Assembly (NCBI GenBank): GCA_022842065.1
Contig: JALHQH010000014.1
Span: 1 to 64,000 of the forward strand
Source: Caldilineaceae bacterium
Lineage (GTDB): Bacteria; Chloroflexota; Anaerolineae; Caldilineales; Caldilineaceae
Direction of reading: 5' to 3'
Length of the DNA stretch: 64,000 nt
The notes below the pieces were generated by a model. That model ran no database searches, had not been told where the DNA came from, and worked only from the letters and a program-made list of their open reading frames with translations. Every line of letters begins with the position of its first letter. Positions within the stretch are counted from its first letter, which is position 1. Of this stretch, positions 1 to 8,059 are shown piece after piece. The position numbers and the translations under genes are program-made.

Positions 1-100
1 GCGTCGCACTGACCGCCAACTGTTTCCAGTCCGCTAGATTCTTTGGTCAGTGCGACGCACGCTGACCGAAACGAGGGGTTTCATTCTGATTTGAGTATAG
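1..100. repeat. MITE-like 100-bp repeat, copy 1 (5' edge cut by window)
   Basis: The first 100 bases recur at 34988-35087 with only two mismatches (positions 73 and 80). Inside lies a 14-bp inverted pair, 1-14 with 45-58 (GCGTCGCACTGACC and its complement). In the other copy, where the left side is complete, the stem extends to 18 bp. No transposase is seen beside either copy, so this looks like a non-autonomous palindromic element; that class assignment is inference. Confidence 0.85.
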
Positions 101-419
101 CAAGTAGAATGGGTTAAGTTCAGGTATTCATCCACCAGCGCGCCTCCAACAATCACAGCAATAATCATGCGGCACGGTCTCCAAATTCTGCCGCTGACCC
201 GGCTCACATCTTCTTCCAGTATAGCACATTCATTGTGCCCAACGTCCCCCAACCAAATGAATCGAGCAACAGATGCTACCTGTCACCCTGAGCCGCATCG
301 CTCTCCCCAGTGATGCGAGGCCACTCCCATCACACACCTTGGCAAAGATCCAGTGCTGCCAATGGCGGGGATTATGGTGGGTGTGATAGTGTGCTTGAGT
401 GTTGATGGGCAGAAGCCTG
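101..419. other. Intergenic, no gene recognised
   Basis: About 320 bases between the repeat and the end of the aldo/keto reductase gene. A minus-strand open frame crosses 34-252, but its 3' part lies in the repeat and its product resembles nothing I know. I see no RNA gene, promoter or terminator here that I can defend. Confidence 0.5.
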
Positions 420-1391
420 CTATGGATAATGGCGATACGGGTTCCCAGTGTCCGGAATATGCGCCATCACCCCATCACTAATCGCGGTCATCTGATCAAA
501 GATCGCCTGCGGGATCTCCCCCGCCAGCGCTGCTGCGTTCTGGGCCACCTGCTCGGGGGTACGCGCCCCGACGACGGCGGTCGAAATCTCCGCCCGGTTG
601 AGCACCCAGCGGATTGCCAAGTGGGCCAGGGGACGGTTAAGTTCGGCGGCCAGTGGCTTGAGCGCCTCGACCCCTGCGTAGATGTGCGGCCACACGTCTG
701 GATCGAAGTGGACTACCCGCCCACGATTATCACCCGGCGGTAACTGCGGTTCGCTCCCAAATTTGCCGGTGAGCACCCCTTGCGCAATCGAACTGTAGGT
801 GACGACCGCAATGTTGTTTGCTCGACAGTAGGGGATCACCTCCTGTTCGGCAAAGCGCCAGAAGAGGTTATAGGCCAGTTGGTGGGCGTGGATCGGGCCG
901 ACTTCGCGGACTTGATCCATGTGGGCCACGGAGAAGTTGCTAACGCCAATTGCGCCGATCTTACCCTGCTGCCGCGCCCGTTCCAGCCCCTCCATCATCG
1001 GGCGGATATCTTTGCCCTGGCGTGGCCAGTGGATGTAATAGAGGTCGATCATATCGGTGCGCAGGCGGGTCAAACTTTCTTCCACGCGCTGCAGCATCAG
1101 GTCGGCGTTCATCTCGTCGATGGAGGTTTTGGAAGCGAGAAAAACCTGGTCACGCTTTCCTTGTAAAAAGTTACCGATGAGCGCTTCGGATTGCCCGCTG
1201 CCATAGCCGGTCGCCGTATCAAAATGGGTAATGCCGTGGTCGAGCGCGGCTTGCATGGTGGCGTTGAGTTGGGCCTGCGCCTCCGGTCGCCAGGCATCGG
1301 CCCCAAAGATAAAGCTGCCGAGGGCGAGGGGACTGAGCGGTTTGTTGACAGGGCCAATTTGTACGGGGGCAAGGGGCGAGTTCTGTATCAT
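420..1391 (-). CDS. Aldo/keto reductase family oxidoreductase
   Basis: A 323-residue protein of the usual family length with the (beta/alpha)8 NADPH-dependent reductase pattern. The catalytic tetrad is visible as Asp58 (in HFDTA), Tyr63 (GYG), Lys88 (ASKT) and His121 (YIHWP). A late VVGARTPEQV segment matches the cofactor-phosphate region. It should reduce an aldehyde, ketone or sugar carbonyl in the cytoplasm; the substrate cannot be read from the sequence. It is the last gene of a minus-strand run that also holds a GNAT-methyltransferase fusion and an AAC(3)-type acetyltransferase, but a 117-base gap with an inverted repeat separates it from them, so it may be transcribed on its own. Confidence 0.93.
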   Translation of the reverse strand: MIQNSPLAPVQIGPVNKPLSPLALGSFIFGADAWRPEAQAQLNATMQAALDHGITHFDTATGYGSGQSEALIGNFLQGKRDQVFLASKTSIDEMNADLMLQRVEESLTRLRTDMIDLYYIHWPRQGKDIRPMMEGLERARQQGKIGAIGVSNFSVAHMDQVREVGPIHAHQLAYNLFWRFAEQEVIPYCRANNIAVVTYSSIAQGVLTGKFGSEPQLPPGDNRGRVVHFDPDVWPHIYAGVEALKPLAAELNRPLAHLAIRWVLNRAEISTAVVGARTPEQVAQNAAALAGEIPQAIFDQMTAISDGVMAHIPDTGNPYRHYP

Positions 1392-1418
1392 GATCTACCT
1401 ATCTCTCTGGCAATCCTC

Positions 1419-1500
1419 AGTCGACCGCAGCCGTGCGCGGCATGGTGGGTGACCTGCTGCCAGTCAAGGACTGGCTAGGCACGATGAGTCGCGGTCGACT
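1419..1500. repeat. Nested inverted repeat between two minus-strand genes
   Basis: Ten-base arms AGTCGACCGC (1419-1428) and GCGGTCGACT (1491-1500) enclose a smaller hairpin CCAGTC-AAG-GACTGG (1460-1474). The outer-stem-plus-inner-hairpin plan recurs in larger elements elsewhere in the window. There is no T-run, so a simple intrinsic terminator is not indicated. Confidence 0.45.
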
Positions 1501-1508
1501 AATACTGA

Positions 1509-2789
1509 TTAACTACGCTTCTCCATCAGCACCGAATACGTGTGCGGCAACCGTGCCGCCGTCGCGGCGGGCAGGTTGGGAAATTGATCCCAGAAAAGCA
1601 CGGGATACTCCTCAAAGTGCAAATAGTGTAGCCCTGCCGCGGTCAACGCGTTGATCACTTCGCTTGGCCGCCAATGGCGCTCGACCATTTTGGGGCGTGG
1701 GGCAGCGGCGGGTGTCTCACGGCTGACGACTGACGCGGGAAAGCCGGGGTTTTCACTGGGGGCGGTCGGGAAGTAACTAGCCCCCTCCGCGCGCAAAACA
1801 ACCCTGTCGGCCTCGCGCTCCCAGAGATTATCCAAGGGATGCCCTTCATAGATCATAACTTTGCCGTTGGGGTGGAGCAAGCGGGCCACCACCGCGGCCC
1901 AGGCATTGATGTCCATCATCCACATTAGCGCGCCGCGCCCGGTATAAACCAGGTCGGCGGTCCCATTCAAAGCCTGCGGCGTCTCCAGAATATCGCAACA
2001 AACCCAGGTGGCCGGGGCATTGAGCGCTGTCGCTTTTTGGGTGGCATAGCCGAGCAGCGTTTCGCTGATATCGACCCCAACGATCCGTTTTGCCCCCAAC
2101 TGCCAGATCGAGAGCAGATCGCGGCCGCCGGAACATTGGAGTTGAATCGCACAGTCACACCAATCGGCCAGTCCTTGCAGCAAGTGCTGTTCGGGCGGTA
2201 GTAAACTGATGCCGCCATTGGCAATAAAGGCGACATCTTCCTCAATGTCACCACTGTAGCCGCTTTGGGCGACGATCTGCCACGCAGCGCCGGTTTCTTG
2301 GTGGATCAGCTGGGCATGGTCAGGGTCAAGTGCCAGTGGCGCTTGGTCTCTCACCCAGGCATAGCGAATATCGGCCAGCCCGGATTGGCTTTCGATGCCG
2401 CGCGCGCTGATCGTAAAGCCATGTTTTTCGTAGAAGCGTTGGGCCGGCTGATTGACCGCAAAGGTATATAACAGCAACGTGCCGGGTGATAGTGCTTTGG
2501 CTAAGTTCAGTAGCCGCGTGCCAATCCCCCTGCCCTGGTAATCGACATGGATGTAGAGCTGGTCCAGTTCACTGCCGCCCACTGCCATCATGCCGACGAC
2601 TTGATTGGTCGCTTCATCAAGCGCAAGATAGAGCCGGTGCTTGGCGGCGATCTGCTGTAGATAGCCCAATTGCTCTGCCCAACTGTGGGTATCCTTGATT
2701 CCCAGCGCTGCTTCCATACTGGCGCGCCACATCCGCACCGTGTTGAGTGCATAGATTTCGTTGTATTCAATAATTTTGATCGCTGACAT
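1509..2789 (-). CDS. GNAT acetyltransferase - SAM methyltransferase fusion
   Basis: 426 residues from the ATG at 2789 (N-terminus MSAIKI). The open frame extends upstream to 2861, but that part overlaps the previous gene's end and reads poorly. Residues about 1-150 are a GNAT N-acetyltransferase with the acetyl-CoA loop motif in VDYQGRGIGTRLL. Residues about 175-426 are a class I methyltransferase: a degenerate motif I (CSGGRDLLS), then GVDISETLL, CDILETP and a DINAWAAVVARLLHPNGK stretch. One chain could therefore acetylate and methylate, perhaps the same small molecule. It lies 37 bases after an AAC(3)-type acetyltransferase and is probably co-transcribed with it. The substrate is unknown. 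The domain boundaries are estimates. Confidence 0.85.
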   Translation of the reverse strand: MSAIKIIEYNEIYALNTVRMWRASMEAALGIKDTHSWAEQLGYLQQIAAKHRLYLALDEATNQVVGMMAVGGSELDQLYIHVDYQGRGIGTRLLNLAKALSPGTLLLYTFAVNQPAQRFYEKHGFTISARGIESQSGLADIRYAWVRDQAPLALDPDHAQLIHQETGAAWQIVAQSGYSGDIEEDVAFIANGGISLLPPEQHLLQGLADWCDCAIQLQCSGGRDLLSIWQLGAKRIVGVDISETLLGYATQKATALNAPATWVCCDILETPQALNGTADLVYTGRGALMWMMDINAWAAVVARLLHPNGKVMIYEGHPLDNLWEREADRVVLRAEGASYFPTAPSENPGFPASVVSRETPAAAPRPKMVERHWRPSEVINALTAAGLHYLHFEEYPVLFWDQFPNLPAATAARLPHTYSVLMEKRS

Positions 2790-2826
2790 GGTTCGTTCCA
2801 CTTTCGGTATGGATGGCGCAGAATAG

Positions 2827-3648
2827 TTAGCGACGATTGGTTTCCAGCCAGTTAACCCCAAAGTCGACCAGCGCGCGTTGGGGAATCAACGTTGCGGTGG
2901 CGTAACCGACCGGCCCCTTGTTATGGGGATACCCCGCCGCTTCATAAGCCTGCCCAATCACCGGGAAATCATCGGTGTTGTTATAATCGAGGTCGGGGAA
3001 GGTCATCCACTCACGGCGGCCATTGTGCATGACCGGCGCACCAGCGGTTGTATAACGTTTGCCGGGGAAATCGGCGCGCTGTTCGGCCAGGTGCAACGAG
3101 GTGCAACTATCATACCCCACCCCCAGCAGCAGCACATATCCCGCTTGGTTATAGACGCGCGCCAACGGCGACTGCTCACCCAGGCTGTGGGCAAGCGCAT
3201 GTTGATCAGTGATCGCCGCCGCATGCGCACCCCACGCGGCAAACGAAACCTGGGGATGGTTGCTGCGGCGTATCCCCTGCTGCTTCCGAAAAGTTTCAGG
3301 AATGGCCCCCATGCCGCGCGTCGGCGTCAGGTCAGGATCAAAAGCGGGCATGGTGGCGCGGATGGTTTCACACCACGGCGCCGGCACCGGCGGATTTCCC
3401 CAATTGGCTGGATCGGATAAGTCACCGGAATGGGTGGGCATTACGAGCGTACCGGCGCTGGTCAAGACAGTTTCCAGCGCTTGTATCACCGCCACGGGAC
3501 CGCCGCAGACCCAGCCCAGTGCACTTAACGAGGAGTGGACCAGCAACGTCATCCCGGCGTGTACCCCAAGCGCCTGCAGATCGGCAATTAAGCTGGGCAA
3601 GGTGACTGGTCCGTTTTCGGCTTTGGCAATCGCCACGGTTTCGTGCAT
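2827..3648 (-). CDS. AAC(3)-family aminoglycoside N3-acetyltransferase-like protein
   Basis: 273 residues, typical of the AAC(3)/YokD family. Family landmarks are the N-terminal [13 protein letters not shown] segment, the [11 protein letters not shown] segment, and [13 protein letters not shown] followed by [14 protein letters not shown], which holds the conserved His. These enzymes transfer acetyl from acetyl-CoA to an amino group, and some members confer aminoglycoside resistance, but chromosomal environmental members often have unknown substrates. The ATG at 3648 has a strong ribosome site (GAGGAG, 7 bases upstream). The next gene downstream is a GNAT-methyltransferase fusion, and the gene diverges from an aminotransferase. 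Resistance should not be assumed. Confidence 0.9.
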   Translation of the reverse strand: MHETVAIAKAENGPVTLPSLIADLQALGVHAGMTLLVHSSLSALGWVCGGPVAVIQALETVLTSAGTLVMPTHSGDLSDPANWGNPPVPAPWCETIRATMPAFDPDLTPTRGMGAIPETFRKQQGIRRSNHPQVSFAAWGAHAAAITDQHALAHSLGEQSPLARVYNQAGYVLLLGVGYDSCTSLHLAEQRADFPGKRYTTAGAPVMHNGRREWMTFPDLDYNNTDDFPVIGQAYEAAGYPHNKGPVGYATATLIPQRALVDFGVNWLETNRR

Positions 3649-3874
3649 CTGATTCTCCTCAAATTGTCAGTAGTAGGTTGACCTGCATCATATGGATCGC
3701 ACCCTTTCCAGTATAATAGGGAAAGGCTGTGCCCCAAAGTTTCGCGGCGCTGCCGCGCGGATGGGTATCCTCTCATCCGCGTTTCCTGAATCCGCGTCTA
3801 TACGCCTGCTATATCAAGTGATTTAACATTATCAAAGATCACTCTGCCAATCTGCTCAACCGAGGAGTAAATAG

Positions 3875-5053
3875 ATGTTAACCGATTTCCAACTGAAGAC
3901 CTTTTTTAGCAACGAGATCGCCACCCGATCTAAAGGCACGATCAGCCCCTCCTATGCCGATTTAATGACGGTGGCCGAATTATTGGCCCTGGAACCAACT
4001 GCCCAAGCCGCCTATTTGGGGCAGACACTGAGCTATACCCGCGCCAATGGCTCGGTCGCATTGCGCGAAGCGATTGCGCATTACAGCAATGGCCAAAATC
4101 GTGCCGCTGAGGGGGCAACCCACTTGACCGAGCAGCAGATTACCATCACCGCCGGTAGTGATGAGGCGATCTTTGTGGTGATGGATGCCTGGCTGAGCAC
4201 TCAACCCGGCGCGCATGTGATCGTCCACACGCCGATCTACCAATCATTCCTGACCTTGCCCCAAAAATATGGCGCGCAGGTCAGCGAATGGCCGGCAGAA
4301 GAAAGTGACGGCTGGCGTCCTTCCCTGGAAAAGTTGCGCAGCCTGCTGCGTCCCAACACGCGCCTGATCGTCGTCAATTTCCCTCACAACCCGACCGGCT
4401 GGCAGCCTGAACCAAGTTATACGCGTGAATTGCTGGCGTTGGCCGAAGAGCAGGGGATTTTGTTGGTGGCAGATGAAGTCTACGCCGGTCTGCGCCTGGC
4501 GGAGCAGACCCAATTTGCATGCCTCGCCGGCTTGTCGCCCCAAGCCCTATCGCTCGGCAGCATGAGCAAAGCCTTTGCCATGCCAGGGGTACGCATTGGC
4601 TGGATCGCCACCCAAAACCGTGACTTCCTCACCCGAGCCGCCCGTTTGCACCAATACCTCAATACCTACCCGGCACAGCCAAGTGAGTTTCTGGCCGGGT
4701 TGGCCCTACGCCACGCCGACCAGATTCTGGCGCGCAACTGTGCGATTGCCCAGGCAAATTACAGCATACTCGAAGCTTTGTTTGATGGGATGCCTCATCT
4801 CATTCACTGGCACAAGCCCATTGCCGGCGTCGTCTGTTACCCGCGCTGGCTGGGCGGCGACTCGACCCTGGCGCTCACCGACCAATTTTTGCAGGCGACG
4901 GGTTGGCTGATCGCGCCTAGCGCGCGCTTTCTTGCTGGCGATCATCATTTTCGCATTGGGTTTGGGACACGTGGGTTTGAAACGTGGTTGCCGGCGCTGC
5001 GCAAATTTTTGCTGGAGCCAGCTCAATCTAATGCTAATTCGTGGTACTCTTGA
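3875..5053 (+). CDS. PLP-dependent aminotransferase, class I/II
   Basis: 392 residues, fold-type I. The Schiff-base lysine is Lys232 in SLGSMSKAFAMPG. Other landmarks are VNFPHNPTGW (substrate carboxylate and PLP contacts) and VADEVYAGL (Asp to the PLP ring nitrogen). The FRIGFGTRGF segment near the C-terminus carries the conserved substrate-binding Arg. It should move an amino group between an amino acid and a keto acid, or catalyse a related PLP reaction; the overall look is closest to aspartate-aminotransferase-like and capreomycidine-synthase-like proteins, with low certainty. ATG at 3875 is preceded by GAGGAG at 3862-3867. It diverges from the AAC(3)-type gene. Its last ~30 bases overlap the tail of a minus-strand pseudogene. 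Confidence 0.9.
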   Translation: MLTDFQLKTFFSNEIATRSKGTISPSYADLMTVAELLALEPTAQAAYLGQTLSYTRANGSVALREAIAHYSNGQNRAAEGATHLTEQQITITAGSDEAIFVVMDAWLSTQPGAHVIVHTPIYQSFLTLPQKYGAQVSEWPAEESDGWRPSLEKLRSLLRPNTRLIVVNFPHNPTGWQPEPSYTRELLALAEEQGILLVADEVYAGLRLAEQTQFACLAGLSPQALSLGSMSKAFAMPGVRIGWIATQNRDFLTRAARLHQYLNTYPAQPSEFLAGLALRHADQILARNCAIAQANYSILEALFDGMPHLIHWHKPIAGVVCYPRWLGGDSTLALTDQFLQATGWLIAPSARFLAGDHHFRIGFGTRGFETWLPALRKFLLEPAQSNANSWYS

Positions 5054-5449
5054 ATCAATGCAATTAAATCATCAAACCTAATTTGCAACAGTACTGGTGA
5101 AAAATGAATAGGACTTCCCCAATACTTCATGTTGATCCGTGCGAAGAAGCGGTACAGCCATGATTTCCCGCGCAGATACTTCTCTGGATTCCGCAAATGA
5201 AGGGTTATAAATTTTTGCGAGCGGATTTTAGTGATCGTGATACGCTCAATCTCAGCCCATTTGATCTGTTCAACGGCCGCGATGGATTTCAGCCAGACTA
5301 TGGTGCCCTCTTGATTGATCTATTTGTGGCTGATCGGTCTTTAGGAGCGCAATACCCAGCCCCACAAAGAGTAGGCAGCCCGCTAACCCTAAAATTATCT
5401 TTCGTTTACTGACGAGAATCACAATCTTTGGCTGTGTTTGTTTGTGCAT
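5023..5449 (-). pseudogene. Decayed STM3941-like small membrane protein gene
   Basis: Minus-strand reading from the ATG at 5449 gives an N-terminus with a basic SKRK motif followed by a hydrophobic helix (ILGLAGCLLFVGLGIALL), then runs into a stop at about residue 56. A second frame covering roughly 5300-5023 continues with VWLKSIAAVEQIKWAEIE, then ITLHLRNPEKYL and a closing DLIALIQEYHEL, ending at a TGA at 5025-5023. Both pieces match the layout of STM3941-family proteins (SK-type start, transmembrane helix, PH-like C-terminus with an NPEKYL motif). A frameshift plus loss of about 50 middle residues joins them. The tail overlaps the end of the aminotransferase gene. Family naming is from memory. 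Confidence 0.75.
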
Positions 5450-5575
5450 ACGCTAACCTGGCTTTCTAACGCGCCGCAGTCGGCTGAAGAATCCTCATTA
5501 GCTATGATGACGCACAAACAGTGCTTTCTGTTACCATCTTTGTTCTGATTTGATGGTACTGCATCAATTGAGTGG

Positions 5576-6274
5576 TCACTGCTCTGTCAGCGCCCACTCG
5601 GCGGCTGCGTGCGCATGGATCGCAGTCGTATCGAAGAGCGGCACCGTCGCATCCCCCTGGTCAACCAGCAGGGAGATCTCGGTGCAACCGAGGATGATCG
5701 CCTGCGCGCCTTGTGTGACGAGATCGGCCATGACGCGGCGGTATGCAGCCCGTGAATCAGCCATGATTTGGCCCAGACAGAGTTCGTCGTAGATCACCCG
5801 GTGGACGCGATCGCGGTCACTGGGTGGTGGGATCAAGACCTGTAAGCCGTGTTGCTCAGCCAACCGCGCTTTGTAAAAATCTTGCTCCATCGTAAAGCGC
5901 GTGCCCAGCAACCCCACCGTGGTGAACCCAGCTTGTTTGATCGCCGCAGCGGTGGGATCAGCGATGTGCAACAGTGGGATCGCGACGGCAGCTTCTATGG
6001 CCGGTGCCACTTTGTGCATGGTGTTGGTACAGAGAACCAGAAAGTCGGCTCCGGCGGCTTGGAGCGCTTGCGCCGCACCGGCTAACAATGTGCCGGCGGC
6101 AGCCCAGTCACCCGCATGTTGCAATTTTTCGACTTCGTAAAAGTCAACACTATAGAGCACCACCTTCGCCGAATGCAGGCCACCCAAGCGCGCCTTCACC
6201 GTCTCATTCACCTGCCGATAATAAGGGACCGTGGATTCCCAACTCATCCCGCCGATTAACCCGATTGTTTTCAA
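5576..6274 (-). CDS. Aspartate/glutamate racemase family protein
   Basis: 232 residues from a TTG start at 6274. This start is chosen because GAGGAG lies seven bases upstream and it gives the classic MKTIGLIGGMSWEST N-terminus; an in-frame ATG at 6304 would add ten unlikely residues. The two catalytic cysteines are Cys82 (LCTNTMH) and Cys197 (LGCTEI), as expected for the two-base, cofactor-independent racemases of the YgeA/AspR group. It may interconvert L- and D-forms of aspartate, glutamate or related amino acids in the cytoplasm. It follows the Nudix gene on the same strand after a 48-base gap that contains a small AACATGAAT hairpin. Confidence 0.9.
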   Translation of the reverse strand: MKTIGLIGGMSWESTVPYYRQVNETVKARLGGLHSAKVVLYSVDFYEVEKLQHAGDWAAAGTLLAGAAQALQAAGADFLVLCTNTMHKVAPAIEAAVAIPLLHIADPTAAAIKQAGFTTVGLLGTRFTMEQDFYKARLAEQHGLQVLIPPPSDRDRVHRVIYDELCLGQIMADSRAAYRRVMADLVTQGAQAIILGCTEISLLVDQGDATVPLFDTTAIHAHAAAEWALTEQ

Positions 6275-6322
6275 GTGATTCTCCTCTGTTTTGTTAGCGC
6301 CCATGTAACATGAATGACGTAT

Positions 6323-6817
6323 TCATGTTGGTCTGCCTAACCACCGATTCCGCCAAGTGCGCACAGCGACGCCTGTCACAAAGATCAGCTGCTGCCACCA
6401 GGGCACAAACTGAGTCCGTTTGACCGGCAGCACCGTGGCAAAGCGGGCATCGTGGATCAGCTCGCGCGCAAAGGACAGGGTGCGCGGGGGCAGGTGATCC
6501 ACCTCAAACCAGGCCACGGCCAGGGCTTCCCAACTCGGCGTGCCCTGCACCCCAGCGGTCACATGGCCAACGTAGCCATAGACCAGCGACCCACCTTTGT
6601 GAATTTGTGGGCGCCAATACTCGCCGAGAAAGTAGTCGATCACAACTGGGTGGCCCGTCTCCTCCCATGCCTCGCGACAAGCGGCGGCCTCGGCGGTTTC
6701 GCCCGGCTCAATCCGTCCGCCGGGGACGGTCCAGACGCGAAAATCTTCGCGCTTGATCAGCAGGGTTTGGCTGCGATCTCGATTAAAAATGACGAGTTGG
6801 GCACCGGTGGTGGGCAT
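6323..6817 (-). CDS. Nudix hydrolase
   Basis: 164 residues. The Nudix box is complete, running from Gly33 to about residue 56: GGRIEPGET, then REAWEETG with the metal-binding glutamates. The family cleaves nucleoside diphosphates linked to another group (for example damaged nucleotides, ADP-ribose or nucleotide sugars), needing Mg2+; the substrate is not readable here. The ATG at 6817 has AGGGA upstream. The C-terminal ~30 residues are basic and lie outside the core fold. It is followed on the same strand by the racemase-like gene. Confidence 0.92.
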   Translation of the reverse strand: MPTTGAQLVIFNRDRSQTLLIKREDFRVWTVPGGRIEPGETAEAAACREAWEETGHPVVIDYFLGEYWRPQIHKGGSLVYGYVGHVTAGVQGTPSWEALAVAWFEVDHLPPRTLSFARELIHDARFATVLPVKRTQFVPWWQQLIFVTGVAVRTWRNRWLGRPT

Positions 6818-6927
6818 CGTTTGTTCCCTGCTTTTTATCGCACTTGCTGGCCGAGCGGTTGCGGTTTACTGAATATACCTTGTGTTCTGCTTCTTGTCTA
6901 CTTCAAAAACATAGCTCTTAGCCACCA

Positions 6928-7539
6928 TTGCCGATCGAGCCAAAGCCAGTCGCAACCAAACAGATCACCCTGGACCAACTACCGCGGGGGCAACCGGGGG
7001 TAGTGGTCCGCGTCGGCGGTGAAAAAGCAACCAAACGGCGTCTATTGGAGATGGGCATGTTGCCAGGAGAAAAGATCATGATCAAAAAGGTTGCCCCATT
7101 GGGTGATCAGGCCGTCGCGCGTGGCTTAAAAATTAATGCCTCTTTGCCGGCGTCGCTCGGGTGATCGCCCCGGTCTTTGCGCCGCTGGGCTTTGGCACCA
7201 GGGAGGCGAGCGGCTCCTTGCTGACCGGTTTTGTCGCCAAAGAGGTGGTGATCGTGGCGCAGAGCTTCGAAACCTCTAGCGGGGGCCACGGTCGCTTAGC
7301 GGGTTTAGCCTTTATGGTCTTTGTCTTGCTCTATATGCTGTGTGTGGTGGCGGTGGCCGCCGAGCGGCAAGAGTTTGGTGCAAAAAGGCCGGCTTAGGGA
7401 TGATCGGCAACAGGATGAGATCGTGCTCAACGCCTGTCACACCGGCGCGTGTGGCGGATCCTGTCCGGGGCCACAGGGCTGTCTGTTTGTGATGAAGCTG
7501 CCGCAGACCTACACGTTGACGCCGGCAAAGCACGATTGA
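6928..7539 (+). pseudogene. Collapsed feoA-feoB-feoC ferrous iron uptake operon
   Basis: Three fragments lie head to tail. 6928-about 7110 (TTG start) encodes a FeoA SH3-like domain (LPRGQPGVVVRV, then LLEMGMLPGE and VAPLGD). About 7161-7397 encodes only the C-terminal end of FeoB (IAPVFAPLGFG, GSLLTGFVAKEVV, then a last transmembrane helix), in another frame. About 7372-7539 encodes a FeoC-like C-terminus in a third frame: LVQKGRL followed by a four-cysteine cluster (CHTGACGGSCPGPQGC). The FeoB GTPase and nearly all its membrane core, normally several hundred residues, are absent. The gene order feoA-B-C is kept, so one or two internal deletions in a former operon explain the layout. It is almost certainly non-functional for Fe2+ import. 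Confidence 0.85.
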
Positions 7540-7569
7540 GCGCCAAGTTGTTTTCCAACGCCAGCAGAA

Positions 7570-8058
7570 TTAGTTCATTTCTTCATTCACACTGCGCTGC
7601 CGACGCAGCCCAGGATACAACTTCTGCGTACAATCGGGGCAGATGCTATGGCTGAAATCGGCCTCGGTATGGGTCTGAATATAGACCTCGACCTGGTGCC
7701 AATAGCCTTCATCATCACGGATATTTTTGCAAGAAGCACAGATTGGTAACAAACCACTCAAGCGCTTGACATTCGACAGCGCAGCCTGTAATTCAACGAT
7801 CACGGCTTCTTTTTCTCTCTGCGCTTGATCGACTTGGGCCAGTAATTTAAAAAATAGATAGGTAATCGTCGGTGAAATGGTGCCCGGCAACAGGATCGCG
7901 AGAATCGTGCTAAAGAGAATTGCCTTAGTGCCATAAACAACTAAAAGTGCCGTGACGGTGACGGTTACCGAAATTAATACCGCCGTTACGGTGATTAGAA
8001 CCGTGGCTTTCACCGGGCCTAGTCGGCGCAACAGGTTATAGCGTTCTGCTTGTTTCAT
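7570..8058 (-). CDS. Membrane protein with C-terminal CxxC signalling-type domain
   Basis: About 162 residues from the ATG at 8058, which follows the antiporter stop by one base (TAAGATG), suggesting translational coupling; an in-frame ATG at 8112 is possible. The N-terminal half has two strongly hydrophobic helices, then a coiled-coil linker (QREKEAVIVELQAAL). The end carries the pattern LLPICASCKNIRDDEGYW followed by SICPDC, a four-cysteine, probably metal-binding module often found at the end of PAS or response-regulator proteins in environmental bacteria. Here it is attached to membrane helices instead. The function is unknown; its link to the Kef-type antiporter hints at sensing or control of it. 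Confidence 0.75.
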   Translation of the reverse strand: MKQAERYNLLRRLGPVKATVLITVTAVLISVTVTVTALLVVYGTKAILFSTILAILLPGTISPTITYLFFKLLAQVDQAQREKEAVIVELQAALSNVKRLSGLLPICASCKNIRDDEGYWHQVEVYIQTHTEADFSHSICPDCTQKLYPGLRRQRSVNEEMN

Positions 8059-8059
8059 C

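Noticed and set aside
34..252. Minus-strand 72-codon open frame at the window start
   Set aside because: Its last third lies in the dispersed repeat, the product resembles no family, and no ribosome site supports it.
2827..3648. Clinical aminoglycoside resistance gene
   Set aside because: The family match is clear but close identity to known resistance enzymes cannot be judged by reading, and context is chromosomal.
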